Source: an uncultured Bacillota bacterium (GTDB lineage: Bacteria; Bacillota; Clostridia; Peptostreptococcales; Anaerovoracaceae). Taken from it: 6,636 bases of DNA. The DNA lies in assembly GCA_946631075.1 (NCBI GenBank), contig CAMOZS010000095.1, positions 1-6,636 on the forward strand, read 5' to 3'. This document shows, in pieces, positions 1 through 5,655 of the stretch. Each line of letters begins with the position of its first letter. The first letter of the stretch is position 1. Under the pieces are notes generated by a model. That model was not told the origin of the DNA and searched no databases. It worked only from the letters and a program-made list of their open reading frames with translations. The position numbers were made by a program, and so were the translations under genes.

Positions 1-54
1 GTCATACAGCAGGCTCTGTCTCGTGATCTCATCAATATCCCACGCGCTGTTCAT
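1..54 (-). CDS. 5' end of a gene, possibly a YlxM-type DNA-binding protein (partial)
   Basis: This is the start of a gene that runs off the window's left edge; only 18 codons are visible, reading MNSAWDIDEITRQSLLYD. The ATG at 54-52 is chosen because a GGGGAG Shine-Dalgarno (minus strand, 66-61) sits 6 nt upstream, and because a near-consensus promoter lies about 50 nt further up. The stretch ITRQSLLYD resembles the N-terminus of the YlxM/p13 family, where a short lead is followed by LLYDFYG and then a helix-turn-helix. YlxM is a small protein encoded next to ffh (signal recognition particle GTPase). The resemblance covers few residues, so the name is tentative. A DNA-binding product would fit autoregulation through the two palindromes around its promoter. 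That this is a real gene start is well supported; its identity is not. Confidence 0.6.
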   Translation of the reverse strand, partial: MNSAWDIDEITRQSLLYD

Positions 55-75
55 CGATCTCTCCCCAGCTTATTC

Positions 76-97
76 TGACAAGCATAAAAACTTGACA
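76..97. promoter_or_regulatory. Operator-like 22-bp palindrome, copy 2, just downstream of the transcription start
   Basis: The plus strand reads TGACAAGCA, then TAAA, then AACTTGACA. It is the same 22-nt design as copy 1 at 128-149: one half-site differs from TGTCAAGTA at two positions and the other at one. It begins at the predicted start of transcription, so the two copies bracket the core promoter. The TTGACA it contains on the plus strand has no matching -10 box and is read as operator, not promoter. Confidence 0.6.
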
Positions 98-104
98 CCA
101 TGTG

Positions 105-133
105 AGTATACCCTCTCCCGCCTGCTCTGTCAA
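105..133 (-). promoter_or_regulatory. Sigma-A (sigma-70 type) promoter of the gene starting at 54
   Basis: On the minus strand a perfect -35 box TTGACA (133-128) is followed by exactly 17 nt and then a -10 box TATACT (110-105), one base off consensus. The expected transcription start is near 99-98, giving a leader of about 45 nt before the ATG at 54. The -35 box lies inside a 22-bp palindrome (128-149), and a second copy (76-97) begins right at the transcription start, so the promoter is probably repressible. Confidence 0.88.
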
Positions 134-149
134 GTATTTTTACCTGACA
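128..149. promoter_or_regulatory. Operator-like 22-bp palindrome, copy 1, over the -35 box
   Basis: The plus strand reads TGTCAAGTA, then TTTT, then TACCTGACA. The two 9-nt half-sites are inverted repeats with one mismatch. The palindrome fully contains the TTGACA box, so a bound dimer should block RNA polymerase. A degenerate second copy lies at 76-97, with centres 52 bp apart. The binding protein is unknown; the product of the gene at 54 is a possible candidate. Confidence 0.7.
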
Positions 150-164
150 TTGTCTGCTGATTTC

Positions 165-306
165 AGATCATCCCGATCGCGCACGCCAGACAACTGGCCG
201 CACCGGCCTCGCGCAGGGGCCGGCGGCCAGCTATAAGGCGAGCACGTTTAGTGAGACAGACCTCCGATCGCTCAGGTCAGAGCGATCGGCACCATCGGGA
301 TGATCT
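165..306. other. Non-coding inverted-repeat element; candidate structured RNA, strand undetermined
   Basis: A perfect 13-bp inverted repeat, AGATCATCCCGAT at 165-177 and ATCGGGATGATCT at 294-306, encloses two further hairpins. The first, 194-230, pairs CTGGCCG (194-200) with CGGCCAG (224-230) and, past a CA bulge, CCGGCC (203-208) with GGCCGG (218-223), around a 9-nt loop. The second, 264-289, pairs CCGATCGCT with AGCGATCGG, 9 bp around an 8-nt loop. Together they would make a three-way junction with about 33 unpaired nucleotides (231-263) between the arms. The regions carry no credible reading frame and I do not recognise any known riboswitch, SRP RNA or tmRNA signature. It lies upstream of the promoter at 105-133, so it is not the leader of the gene at 54. 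It could be a small RNA, a repeat element or a cluster of terminator-like hairpins. Confidence 0.45.
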
Positions 307-345
307 TGTGCATCAGAAGGTCTGTGAGGTGGACCCATGAGCCGA

Positions 346-382
346 TGACGATTCTGGCCAGGCCGGCCGCCGAAAATCGTCA
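346..382. repeat. 37-nt palindromic unit 1
   Basis: TGACGATT at 346-353 pairs with AATCGTCA at 375-382, separated by 21 nt. The interior is GC-rich with nested GGCC blocks that can extend the hairpin. On the minus strand it is preceded by GT, giving GTTGACGATT as in unit 2. Confidence 0.6.
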
Positions 383-430
383 ACCCTCGGAAAGGTTTTT
401 TTGGCAGGAATGGTAGAACAGGAGAAAAAG

Positions 431-467
431 TGACGACTTCCCTGGATCGGCCCTTCAATAATCGTCA
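431..467. repeat. 37-nt palindromic unit 2
   Basis: TGACGACT at 431-438 faces AATCGTCA at 460-467, again 21 nt apart. The single change from the other units (C at 437) keeps pairing as a G-U wobble if the minus strand is the RNA, but gives a C-A mismatch on the plus strand. The right arm also lies in the loop of a competing hairpin formed by CCCTTCAA (451-458) and TTGAAGGG (473-480). Confidence 0.6.
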
Positions 468-504
468 ACTATTTGAAGGGTCCGAAAAAAGGTTCTCCGA
501 CCAG

Positions 505-541
505 TGACGATTTCCTGTAAGTCAACCCGCAAAAATCGTCA
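505..541. repeat. 37-nt palindromic unit 3
   Basis: TGACGATTT at 505-513 pairs with AAATCGTCA at 533-541, a 9-bp perfect stem around 19 nt. It has the same total length as units 1 and 2. Its right arm merges into the right terminal inverted repeat of the 342-545 element. Confidence 0.6.
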
Positions 542-570
542 TCGGACTTGATCAAGGGTCTTCCCATAAC

Positions 571-609
571 AAAAAGAGGCGATCATGACCGGCGTCAAAA
601 TCGCCCCTT
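571..609 (-). terminator. Intrinsic terminator of the permease-kinase-regulator operon
   Basis: On the minus strand, GGCGAT (605-600) pairs with ATCGCC (583-578). An inner stem TGAC/GTCA closes a GCCG tetraloop, with one U-G pair and one U-U mismatch between the two stems. The base of the stem can extend through G-U, G-C and A-U pairs. It is followed at once by TCTTTTTG, a U-tract at 577-570. It lies about 90 nt past the regulator's stop codon at 700. The plus strand lacks a comparable T-run, so it is directional. The stretch 610-699 between the stop codon and this hairpin shows nothing else. Confidence 0.88.
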
Positions 610-699
610 AGAGCAGATCTGTGGTATCTCAGTATGTCTATCGGGATATCGGCCCTTAAAACGGCGATGAGTGGATAGCCTGATCAGGACCCGGACCAG

Positions 700-2157
700 C
701 TATTTCAGCCCGTACTCAACCATTTTATTGAACAGCTGTCTGCGGGAGATGGACAGGATCTGGGCGACCCGGTTCATATCATCGGGATGCTTCTGGATCA
801 GCTGCTGGATGTAGGCCTTCTCCGCCTGGGCCCGGTATTCCTTGAGGGTGCCGGCGAAGTCCGCCGCCCCGTCAGCAGCGCCGGCGGCCATATCTCCGCG
901 GCCGGCGCCTCCGGCGCCATGACCGGCAGCTCCAGCGCCAGCGGCGCCATGGCCGGAAGCTCCTGCTCCACCTTCCCCGGGCAGGAACCTGGCCATATCC
1001 ATGGGCAGGTATTCCGGACGGATCTCTCCCTGATCCGACAGGACCAGGAGACGCTCGATCAGATTTTTGAGCTCACGGATATTGCCCGGATAATCGTAGT
1101 TTTCGAGGACACGGCGGACCTCCGGATCCATCTGGATGTTTTCCTTTTTCATTTCGTAGCTGAATTTCTTCACGAAATAATCGATGAAGAGAGGGATATC
1201 CTCCCTGCGCCGGCGCAGGGGCGGGATCTCCAGAACGATGGTGCTGATCCGGTAAAACAGGTCGCTTCGGAAGGACCCTTCCTCCATATCCTTCTTCAGA
1301 TCCCGGTTGGTCGCCGTGATCAGCCGGAAATCCACGCTGATCTGATTGCTGCTGCCCAGCCGGTAGATCTTCTTGTTTTCGATGGCCCGCAGCAGCTTGG
1401 ACTGCAGGTTCAGAGAAATGCCGCCGATCTCATCCAGAAAGAGGGTCCCGCCGTCGGAGCTTTCGAAGTAGCCGATCCTCCGCCGGTCCGCTCCCGTAAA
1501 TGCCCCCTTCTCATGACCGAACAGTTCCGATTCCAGGATGGACTCCGAGATGCTCTGGCAGTTGAGCTCCATGAAATTCTCTCTGGCCCGGCTGCTCCTT
1601 CCGTGGATGAAGGAAGCCAGGACCTCCTTGCCGGAGCCGGATTCACCCAGGATCAGGATATTGGAATCGCTGGCAGCCGCCCGCTCCGCAAGCCGCATCA
1701 TCTGATTGACCCGGTCGTTTCGGCTCTCCAGCATGTAGTCCCCCACCATCTTCTCCCGGAGCATCCGGTTCTCCCGGCTGATCCGGCGGATCTCCCCGAT
1801 CTTTTCCAGCTCGATCAGAAGCTCCTCCGGATCGTTGCCCTTGGTGACATAGGTGTAGGCCCCCGCCTTCATGGTCTCCACCGCCTTTTCGATGGTCCCG
1901 AAGGCCGTCAGGATGATCACCTCCGTATCGTACTGGCGCTGGCGGATCTGCTGCAGCATGGCGTAGCCGTCCATGACCGGCATCTTCAGATCGGAGATCA
2001 CCACATCGTAGGCTCCCTTTTCCAGCAGGTCAAGCCCCTCCTGACCATTGCCCGCCGTATCCACATCGTAGCCTTTGGCCGTCAGGATCATCTTCAGTAC
2101 TTCGCGATAATTCTGTTCATCGTCGACCACCAGGATCCGCATATATTCTCTGGCCAT
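700..2157 (-). CDS. NtrC-family sigma-54-dependent response regulator
   Basis: A 485-residue enhancer-binding activator. The receiver domain (about 6-122) has the acidic pair D12-D13, phospho-acceptor D56 in the SDLKMP motif, T84 and K106. The AAA+ domain (about 145-385) has Walker A GESGSGKE (171-178), the sigma-54-contacting GAFTGA loop (218-223), Walker B TLFLDE (238-243), an arginine-finger region FRSDLFYRI (296-304) and sensor II YPGNIREL (356-363). A Fis-type helix-turn-helix ends the protein (about 438-485, core NRVAQILSISRRQLFNK). The ATG at 2157 is preferred because GGAGGA lies 4 nt upstream, inside the kinase's last codons; an internal ATG (residue 6) has no such site. It starts directly after the kinase TAA with no gap, implying translational coupling. 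Oddities are a Gly/Ala-rich repetitive linker at 394-436 and Gly in place of the usual Pro after K106. Its targets are probably the permease genes, by inference from linkage. Confidence 0.95.
   Translation of the reverse strand: MAREYMRILVVDDEQNYREVLKMILTAKGYDVDTAGNGQEGLDLLEKGAYDVVISDLKMPVMDGYAMLQQIRQRQYDTEVIILTAFGTIEKAVETMKAGAYTYVTKGNDPEELLIELEKIGEIRRISRENRMLREKMVGDYMLESRNDRVNQMMRLAERAAASDSNILILGESGSGKEVLASFIHGRSSRARENFMELNCQSISESILESELFGHEKGAFTGADRRRIGYFESSDGGTLFLDEIGGISLNLQSKLLRAIENKKIYRLGSSNQISVDFRLITATNRDLKKDMEEGSFRSDLFYRISTIVLEIPPLRRRREDIPLFIDYFVKKFSYEMKKENIQMDPEVRRVLENYDYPGNIRELKNLIERLLVLSDQGEIRPEYLPMDMARFLPGEGGAGASGHGAAGAGAAGHGAGGAGRGDMAAGAADGAADFAGTLKEYRAQAEKAYIQQLIQKHPDDMNRVAQILSISRRQLFNKMVEYGLK
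911..970 (-). repeat. 30-bp tandem repeat coding the Gly/Ala linker of the response regulator
   Basis: Two adjacent 30-bp copies (911-940 and 941-970) differ at 5 positions. They encode two 10-residue units, GAGASGHGAA and GAGAAGHGAG, in the linker between the AAA+ and helix-turn-helix domains. The repeat keeps frame, so length changes by slippage would add or remove whole decapeptides without breaking the protein. Confidence 0.8.
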
Positions 2158-4137
2158 TTACTCCTCCTTGTCCTCCGGACCGTGCCGGATCGGCAGCCGC
2201 ACGCGGAAAGTCGTCCCCTTCCCTTTGGTGCTGACCACATCGATATCTCCGCCCATCTTCTCTGTTTCATTATACACGATATACAGGCCAAGTCCCGTAC
2301 CTTCGCTGCCTTTTGTCGTAAAGAAAGGATTGAAGATCTCTTCCAGCACAGCTTCATCGATCCCCGAACCCGTGTCCTCCACGCTCATGACGAAGTCCTC
2401 GCCCCGGTCTTCCAGGCGGACCGTGATCTGTCCGCTCTCCTCGATAGCGTCGGTCGCGTTCTTGACCAGGTTCAGCAGGACCATATCAAAAGATTCCCGG
2501 GACATATATGTCCGGATCGGGACCGGGCACTCGATCTTCAGGGTGGTATTCTTGGACCGGATGACCGACTCATTGAGGGTCAGCAGTGACCGGACGTGCT
2601 CCTCCAGGTCCATCAGCTCCATCCGTCCCGAAGATATGCGGGAGAAATCCAGCAGATTGTTGATGATCCCGCCGGAGGTCTCCACCGCGTTTTCGATCTC
2701 CTCGATGGCCTTGGCCCGGACCTCTTCATCCTCCATGGTCTTCAGCACATAGCAGTAATTGCGGATGATCCCCAGAGGATTGCGGATCTCATGGGCCACG
2801 CCCGCCGCCAGCTGACCGATGGCAATCATCTTATTATCCTGCAAAAGCTGCCGCTTGGCCATACGCTCCTGAGTAACGTCGATAGCCATGAACAAAAGCT
2901 GGGCGATCCCGCCTCTGGCATCCTCTACCGGGAAGACATCGATGACGTAGATACTTCCCCCGATCTCCGTTTCGTACCGCTCGTCCTGCTTTCCCTGGGC
3001 TCCGTGCTCCACCATCTGCCGGATCCTTTCTTCGGATTCCCCGCTCAGTTCCAGCACGTCCCAGATCTTCCGGTTCAGTGCTCCCGACGGTGCTCCCTCG
3101 GCAAAGGCATGGTTCAGTTCAGTGATCTCCCCGCCCGGCGTCAGCTCTGCCATCAGGTGGCCGACCCCATTGAAGGTGGTCTGCATCTCGTTTCTGCTCT
3201 CGGTGATCTTATCCATCCGGGCGTTCAGTTCCCGGTACATGTTCCGGTTGGTCATATAATATACGAAGAAGGCGATCAGGACCGAAAGCAGGATGATCAG
3301 AGCCGGAGCATAGGTCAGCCGGTAGTCCAGCCGCATGGCCTGCGGACCGTTTCCGCCCATCCAGCTCTGGCTGGCCTCATAGCTGAGCTCATGCAGATCA
3401 GCCGCCTTGATGCACTGAGTCAGGATATCCTGCAAGACCGTCTGATCCGAATCCACCAGAAGGCAGACATTCATCTCATAAAGGACCTTCTCCCCGGGCA
3501 GATACACCCGGTCAAGTCCCGCCCGGGCAAGGGCGTTGACCGTGCTGACCCGGTCGGCAATGATCCCGTCATAGTCTTTCTTTTCGGCAAGAGACACCGC
3601 CTCCGCGGCCGACCCAGCCTTTGCATAGTCCATAGGCTGGTCCTGATAGGTCAGATCCCGGGCCCTCCGCTCTGACAGACGGTCCTCCTGGAGCACCGTC
3701 CGGATGGGGCCATCCGCTTCTGCTCCCTTTCGCAGGAACAATGCTCCCTCCATCTGAAACAGGGGGGATGTATAGGAGCGGCCCCGCATACTTTGACGGA
3801 CTTTCTGGCTCACCACGCAAAGGCTGGCGTCAGCCTCCTCCCCTTCCCTGGTCAGGAAGACCGGGGTCAGGTCCGCCGGTTCCAGGACATCGCCGATGTA
3901 TTGCTGCAGATATCCGCCCTTCTCGTCTCCGATCAGAAACTGCAGGTCCTCTTCCACATAGATGGTCAGCTCCTTATGGTCCTTCAGGTAATGGCGGTCC
4001 GCTTTGGAGAAGTGGGCCTCCCTGGGATGCTGGGACAGGATGCTCCGGTCCTGCTCCCGGATCAGGAAGAAGCAGAGGAGCGCGAAGAGCAGTATGATCA
4101 ACAGTATGATGATCCATTCTCTGGTTCTTTTACGCAT
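2158..4137 (-). CDS. Membrane histidine kinase with extracytoplasmic SBP_bac_3-like sensor, PAS, HisKA and HATPase domains
   Basis: A 659-residue sensor kinase. TM1 spans about 8-26 and TM2 about 276-295. The outer segment between them looks like a family-3 solute-binding domain: it opens with LTIYVEEDLQF, contains YTSPLFQMEGALFLRKG and YDGIIADR, and ends in SQSWMGG, matching the order of the amino-acid-binding fold. After TM2 come a helical linker, a PAS domain (about 315-425), an H-box with H449 (GVAHEIRNPLG), an N-box with N560 (NLVKNATDA), G1 DTGSGI (588-593), an F-box NPFFTT and G2 GTGLGL (613-618). The ATG at 4137 is chosen over a GTG at 4146 because GAGGTGATC, a near-full match to the anti-Shine-Dalgarno, is correctly spaced from the ATG and overlaps the GTG. 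The gene overlaps the APC2 stop by 8 nt (ATGCGTAA) and abuts the regulator, its likely partner. The ligand, probably an amino acid, is inferred. Confidence 0.94.
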   Translation of the reverse strand: MRKRTREWIIILLIILLFALLCFFLIREQDRSILSQHPREAHFSKADRHYLKDHKELTIYVEEDLQFLIGDEKGGYLQQYIGDVLEPADLTPVFLTREGEEADASLCVVSQKVRQSMRGRSYTSPLFQMEGALFLRKGAEADGPIRTVLQEDRLSERRARDLTYQDQPMDYAKAGSAAEAVSLAEKKDYDGIIADRVSTVNALARAGLDRVYLPGEKVLYEMNVCLLVDSDQTVLQDILTQCIKAADLHELSYEASQSWMGGNGPQAMRLDYRLTYAPALIILLSVLIAFFVYYMTNRNMYRELNARMDKITESRNEMQTTFNGVGHLMAELTPGGEITELNHAFAEGAPSGALNRKIWDVLELSGESEERIRQMVEHGAQGKQDERYETEIGGSIYVIDVFPVEDARGGIAQLLFMAIDVTQERMAKRQLLQDNKMIAIGQLAAGVAHEIRNPLGIIRNYCYVLKTMEDEEVRAKAIEEIENAVETSGGIINNLLDFSRISSGRMELMDLEEHVRSLLTLNESVIRSKNTTLKIECPVPIRTYMSRESFDMVLLNLVKNATDAIEESGQITVRLEDRGEDFVMSVEDTGSGIDEAVLEEIFNPFFTTKGSEGTGLGLYIVYNETEKMGGDIDVVSTKGKGTTFRVRLPIRHGPEDKEE

Positions 4138-5563
4138 GGTGATCACCTCTTCTCTGCAGGTGGGGCCCGCCGAATACCATATATTCTGCCTCCGCCTCGG
4201 TCAGGTCCCTCCGCTGGCGGTCGGCGATCCCGTAAAGGAAGACCCCCGCCATCAGCCAGGCGATCAGCATGGCGTAAGCCGCCGTTATTTCTCCCTGGCT
4301 GACTGTCGTGATGATATAGAACAGTGTGTAGACGACGGCGGACAGGCTGATCAGGGCTCCGGTCCAGGCATTGTTCCATAGTTTGAATGGCCGCTCCAGA
4401 TCCGGCTCCCTGCGCCGCAGCTGGACGAAGGAAACGGCGACCATGGTATAGGTGAAAAGGGCGCAGAGGGAGCTCATGTCGACCAGCCAGATCAGGGAGT
4501 TCCTGCCCAGAAGAGGCGTGGCGATACAGAGGATCCCCACTGCCAGAATGGCCGTGGCCGGCACGTGGTTCCTTCCCATGGTCCGTCCGAAGACCGCCGG
4601 GATCAGCCGGGCCCGCCCCATGGCGAAGAGGAGCCGGCTCGCCCCCAGGAAAAAGCCGTTCCATGTCGTCAGTATCCCCAGGATCCCGCCGGCGATCATG
4701 ATATCCGAAAACAGGCGGGAACGGAAAGCGTAGGCGGCAATATCCGCTACCGGGATTATGCCGGAGGAACGGACTTCCTCCGGAGCCGCCAGACCGATTC
4801 CCAGGATCAGCAGGCAGTACCAGACCACGCTGATGATGATACAGACCACGATCATCCGGCCGATGTCTCTTTTTTCCAGGTTCATCTCCTCCGCCGACTG
4901 GGGGATGACGTCAAATCCGATCAGCATGGCCGGCACCATCAGCAGGACATAGCTGAATCCCCTGCCGCTGGTAAAGACATCGCCGACGTTGTCCCGGCTT
5001 CCGTAAAAGATACCGCCCAGGACCATGATCAGGACGATGGCCATAATGGCCATGGTGGCCATGACCTGAAAGAGTATAGCCGTCCGCGACCCGATCAGAT
5101 TGAGTACCATCAGGACCGCGGCCCCGATCATTCCCACCAGGGCCCAGGACAAATAGACTTCGTAGCCGGCGATCTCCCACAGGGGACCGATCCTGGGTAT
5201 GGGGAGCAGATAGTTGATCGCGGTGGCCAGGGCTATCCCCTCCCAGGCCGCGACGCTCAGATAGGCAAGGGCCATGATCCAGCCGGTCAGGAAGGCCGTC
5301 TTCTTGCCGATGGCCCGGTAGACAAAGACGAATTCTCCCCCCGCAAGGGGCAGAGCCGCCGTCAGTTCTCCGTAGATCAGACCGATCAGAAGCAGGATCC
5401 CCCCGCCCACGAGAAAAGCGATGAGAGCACCCAAAAAACCAGCGCCGCTCACCCAGGAGGCGCTCATCATGATCCAGCCCCAGCCCACCATGGTGCCGAA
5501 TCCCAGCGCTATGACATCTGTTCTGCCGAGCCCCTGGCTCAGCACGCTTCTCTTCTCGTTCAT
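4130..5563 (-). CDS. APC-superfamily amino acid permease (APC2)
   Basis: A 477-residue hydrophobic protein of the usual length for this family, with about 12 predicted membrane segments. The glycine-rich broken helix of TM1 is visible as GFGTMVGWG (21-29), where APC transporters bind the substrate amino and carboxyl groups. The TM6 region carries GFDVIPQSAEEM (216-227), and TM8 carries TTWNGFFLGASR (299-310). It probably imports or exchanges amino acids across the cell membrane; the substrate cannot be read from sequence. It is a paralogue of the upstream permease, sharing these motifs, REPDLERPF and a C-terminal E-Y-hydrophobic-F-G tail. The ATG at 5563 fits the family's N-terminal length, but no Shine-Dalgarno is visible in the 20 nt before it, and a terminator-like hairpin ends 16 nt upstream. 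The gene overlaps the kinase by 8 nt, which ties it to the signalling pair. Confidence 0.93.
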   Translation of the reverse strand: MNEKRSVLSQGLGRTDVIALGFGTMVGWGWIMMSASWVSGAGFLGALIAFLVGGGILLLIGLIYGELTAALPLAGGEFVFVYRAIGKKTAFLTGWIMALAYLSVAAWEGIALATAINYLLPIPRIGPLWEIAGYEVYLSWALVGMIGAAVLMVLNLIGSRTAILFQVMATMAIMAIVLIMVLGGIFYGSRDNVGDVFTSGRGFSYVLLMVPAMLIGFDVIPQSAEEMNLEKRDIGRMIVVCIIISVVWYCLLILGIGLAAPEEVRSSGIIPVADIAAYAFRSRLFSDIMIAGGILGILTTWNGFFLGASRLLFAMGRARLIPAVFGRTMGRNHVPATAILAVGILCIATPLLGRNSLIWLVDMSSLCALFTYTMVAVSFVQLRRREPDLERPFKLWNNAWTGALISLSAVVYTLFYIITTVSQGEITAAYAMLIAWLMAGVFLYGIADRQRRDLTEAEAEYMVFGGPHLQRRGDHHA

Positions 5564-5579
5564 GGCTTTATTCTATAAC

Positions 5580-5607
5580 AAAAAGGAGTGGCTGCGCCAC
5601 TCCTTTT
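5580..5607 (-). terminator. Intrinsic terminator or attenuator between the two permease genes
   Basis: GGAGTGGC (5585-5592) and GCCACTCC (5596-5603) form a perfect 8-bp stem around a 3-nt loop, extended by A-U pairs on both sides. On the minus strand it ends in TTTTTG, so it should stop transcripts from the upstream permease; the plus strand also ends in TTTT. A smaller hairpin, TCCGT/ACGGA with a 4-nt loop, lies at 5610-5623. No separate promoter for the next gene is evident, so partial read-through is likely. Confidence 0.85.
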
Positions 5608-5655
5608 CGTCCGTCTTTACGGATGTAGTATTCAATAAGGGGGATGAATATTTCC

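Larger units (their letters stand above)
342..545. repeat. 204-bp MITE-like element with 12-bp terminal inverted repeats and three internal palindromic units
   Basis: The ends are perfect 12-bp inverted repeats, CCGATGACGATT (342-353) and AATCGTCATCGG (534-545). Inside are three palindromic units of identical length, 37 nt each, starting at 346, 431 and 505. The spacers between units share A-rich and G-rich blocks: CGGAAAGGTT near 389-398 resembles CCGAAAAAAGGTT near 482-494. There is no transposase and no credible reading frame. I see no clear target-site duplication flanking the ends. It may be a non-autonomous mobile repeat, a dispersed intergenic repeat, or a cluster of binding sites. Boundaries follow the inverted repeats and are not otherwise proven. 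Confidence 0.5.

Noticed and set aside
92..97. A TTGACA -35 box on the plus strand
   Set aside because: No -10 box lies 16-18 nt downstream, and the hexamer is explained as an arm of the operator palindrome at 76-97.
273..289. Possible SRP RNA, because of CAGGTCAG near a possible ylxM gene
   Set aside because: The conserved GGAAGGAAGCAG apical loop of bacterial SRP RNA is absent.
402..420. A sigma-54-like TGGCAGGAATGGTAGA on the plus strand
   Set aside because: The -12 GC dinucleotide is missing at the required spacing, and no plus-strand gene follows.
231..458. A 75-codon minus-strand frame in the intergenic region
   Set aside because: It crosses repeat unit 1 and both hairpin regions, has no Shine-Dalgarno worth noting, and the product resembles nothing.
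346..541. CRISPR-like array from the three evenly sized 37-nt units
   Set aside because: The unit interiors differ and only the 8-nt arms repeat; the start-to-start spacing varies (85 and 74 nt), and there is no cas gene.
787..2589. A 600-codon open frame on the plus strand across the regulator and kinase
   Set aside because: It is antisense to two genes with full motif sets. Its translation has no recognisable domain, and such long antisense frames are common over GC-rich genes.
4138..4146. GTG at 4146 as the kinase start
   Set aside because: It overlaps the GAGGTGATC ribosome site; the ATG at 4137 is correctly spaced from it.
2596..5578. Other long plus-strand frames (2596-3675 and 4565-5578)
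   Set aside because: They mirror the kinase and APC2 coding frames, have low-complexity compositions rich in D, H, Q and R, and lack ribosome sites or family motifs.
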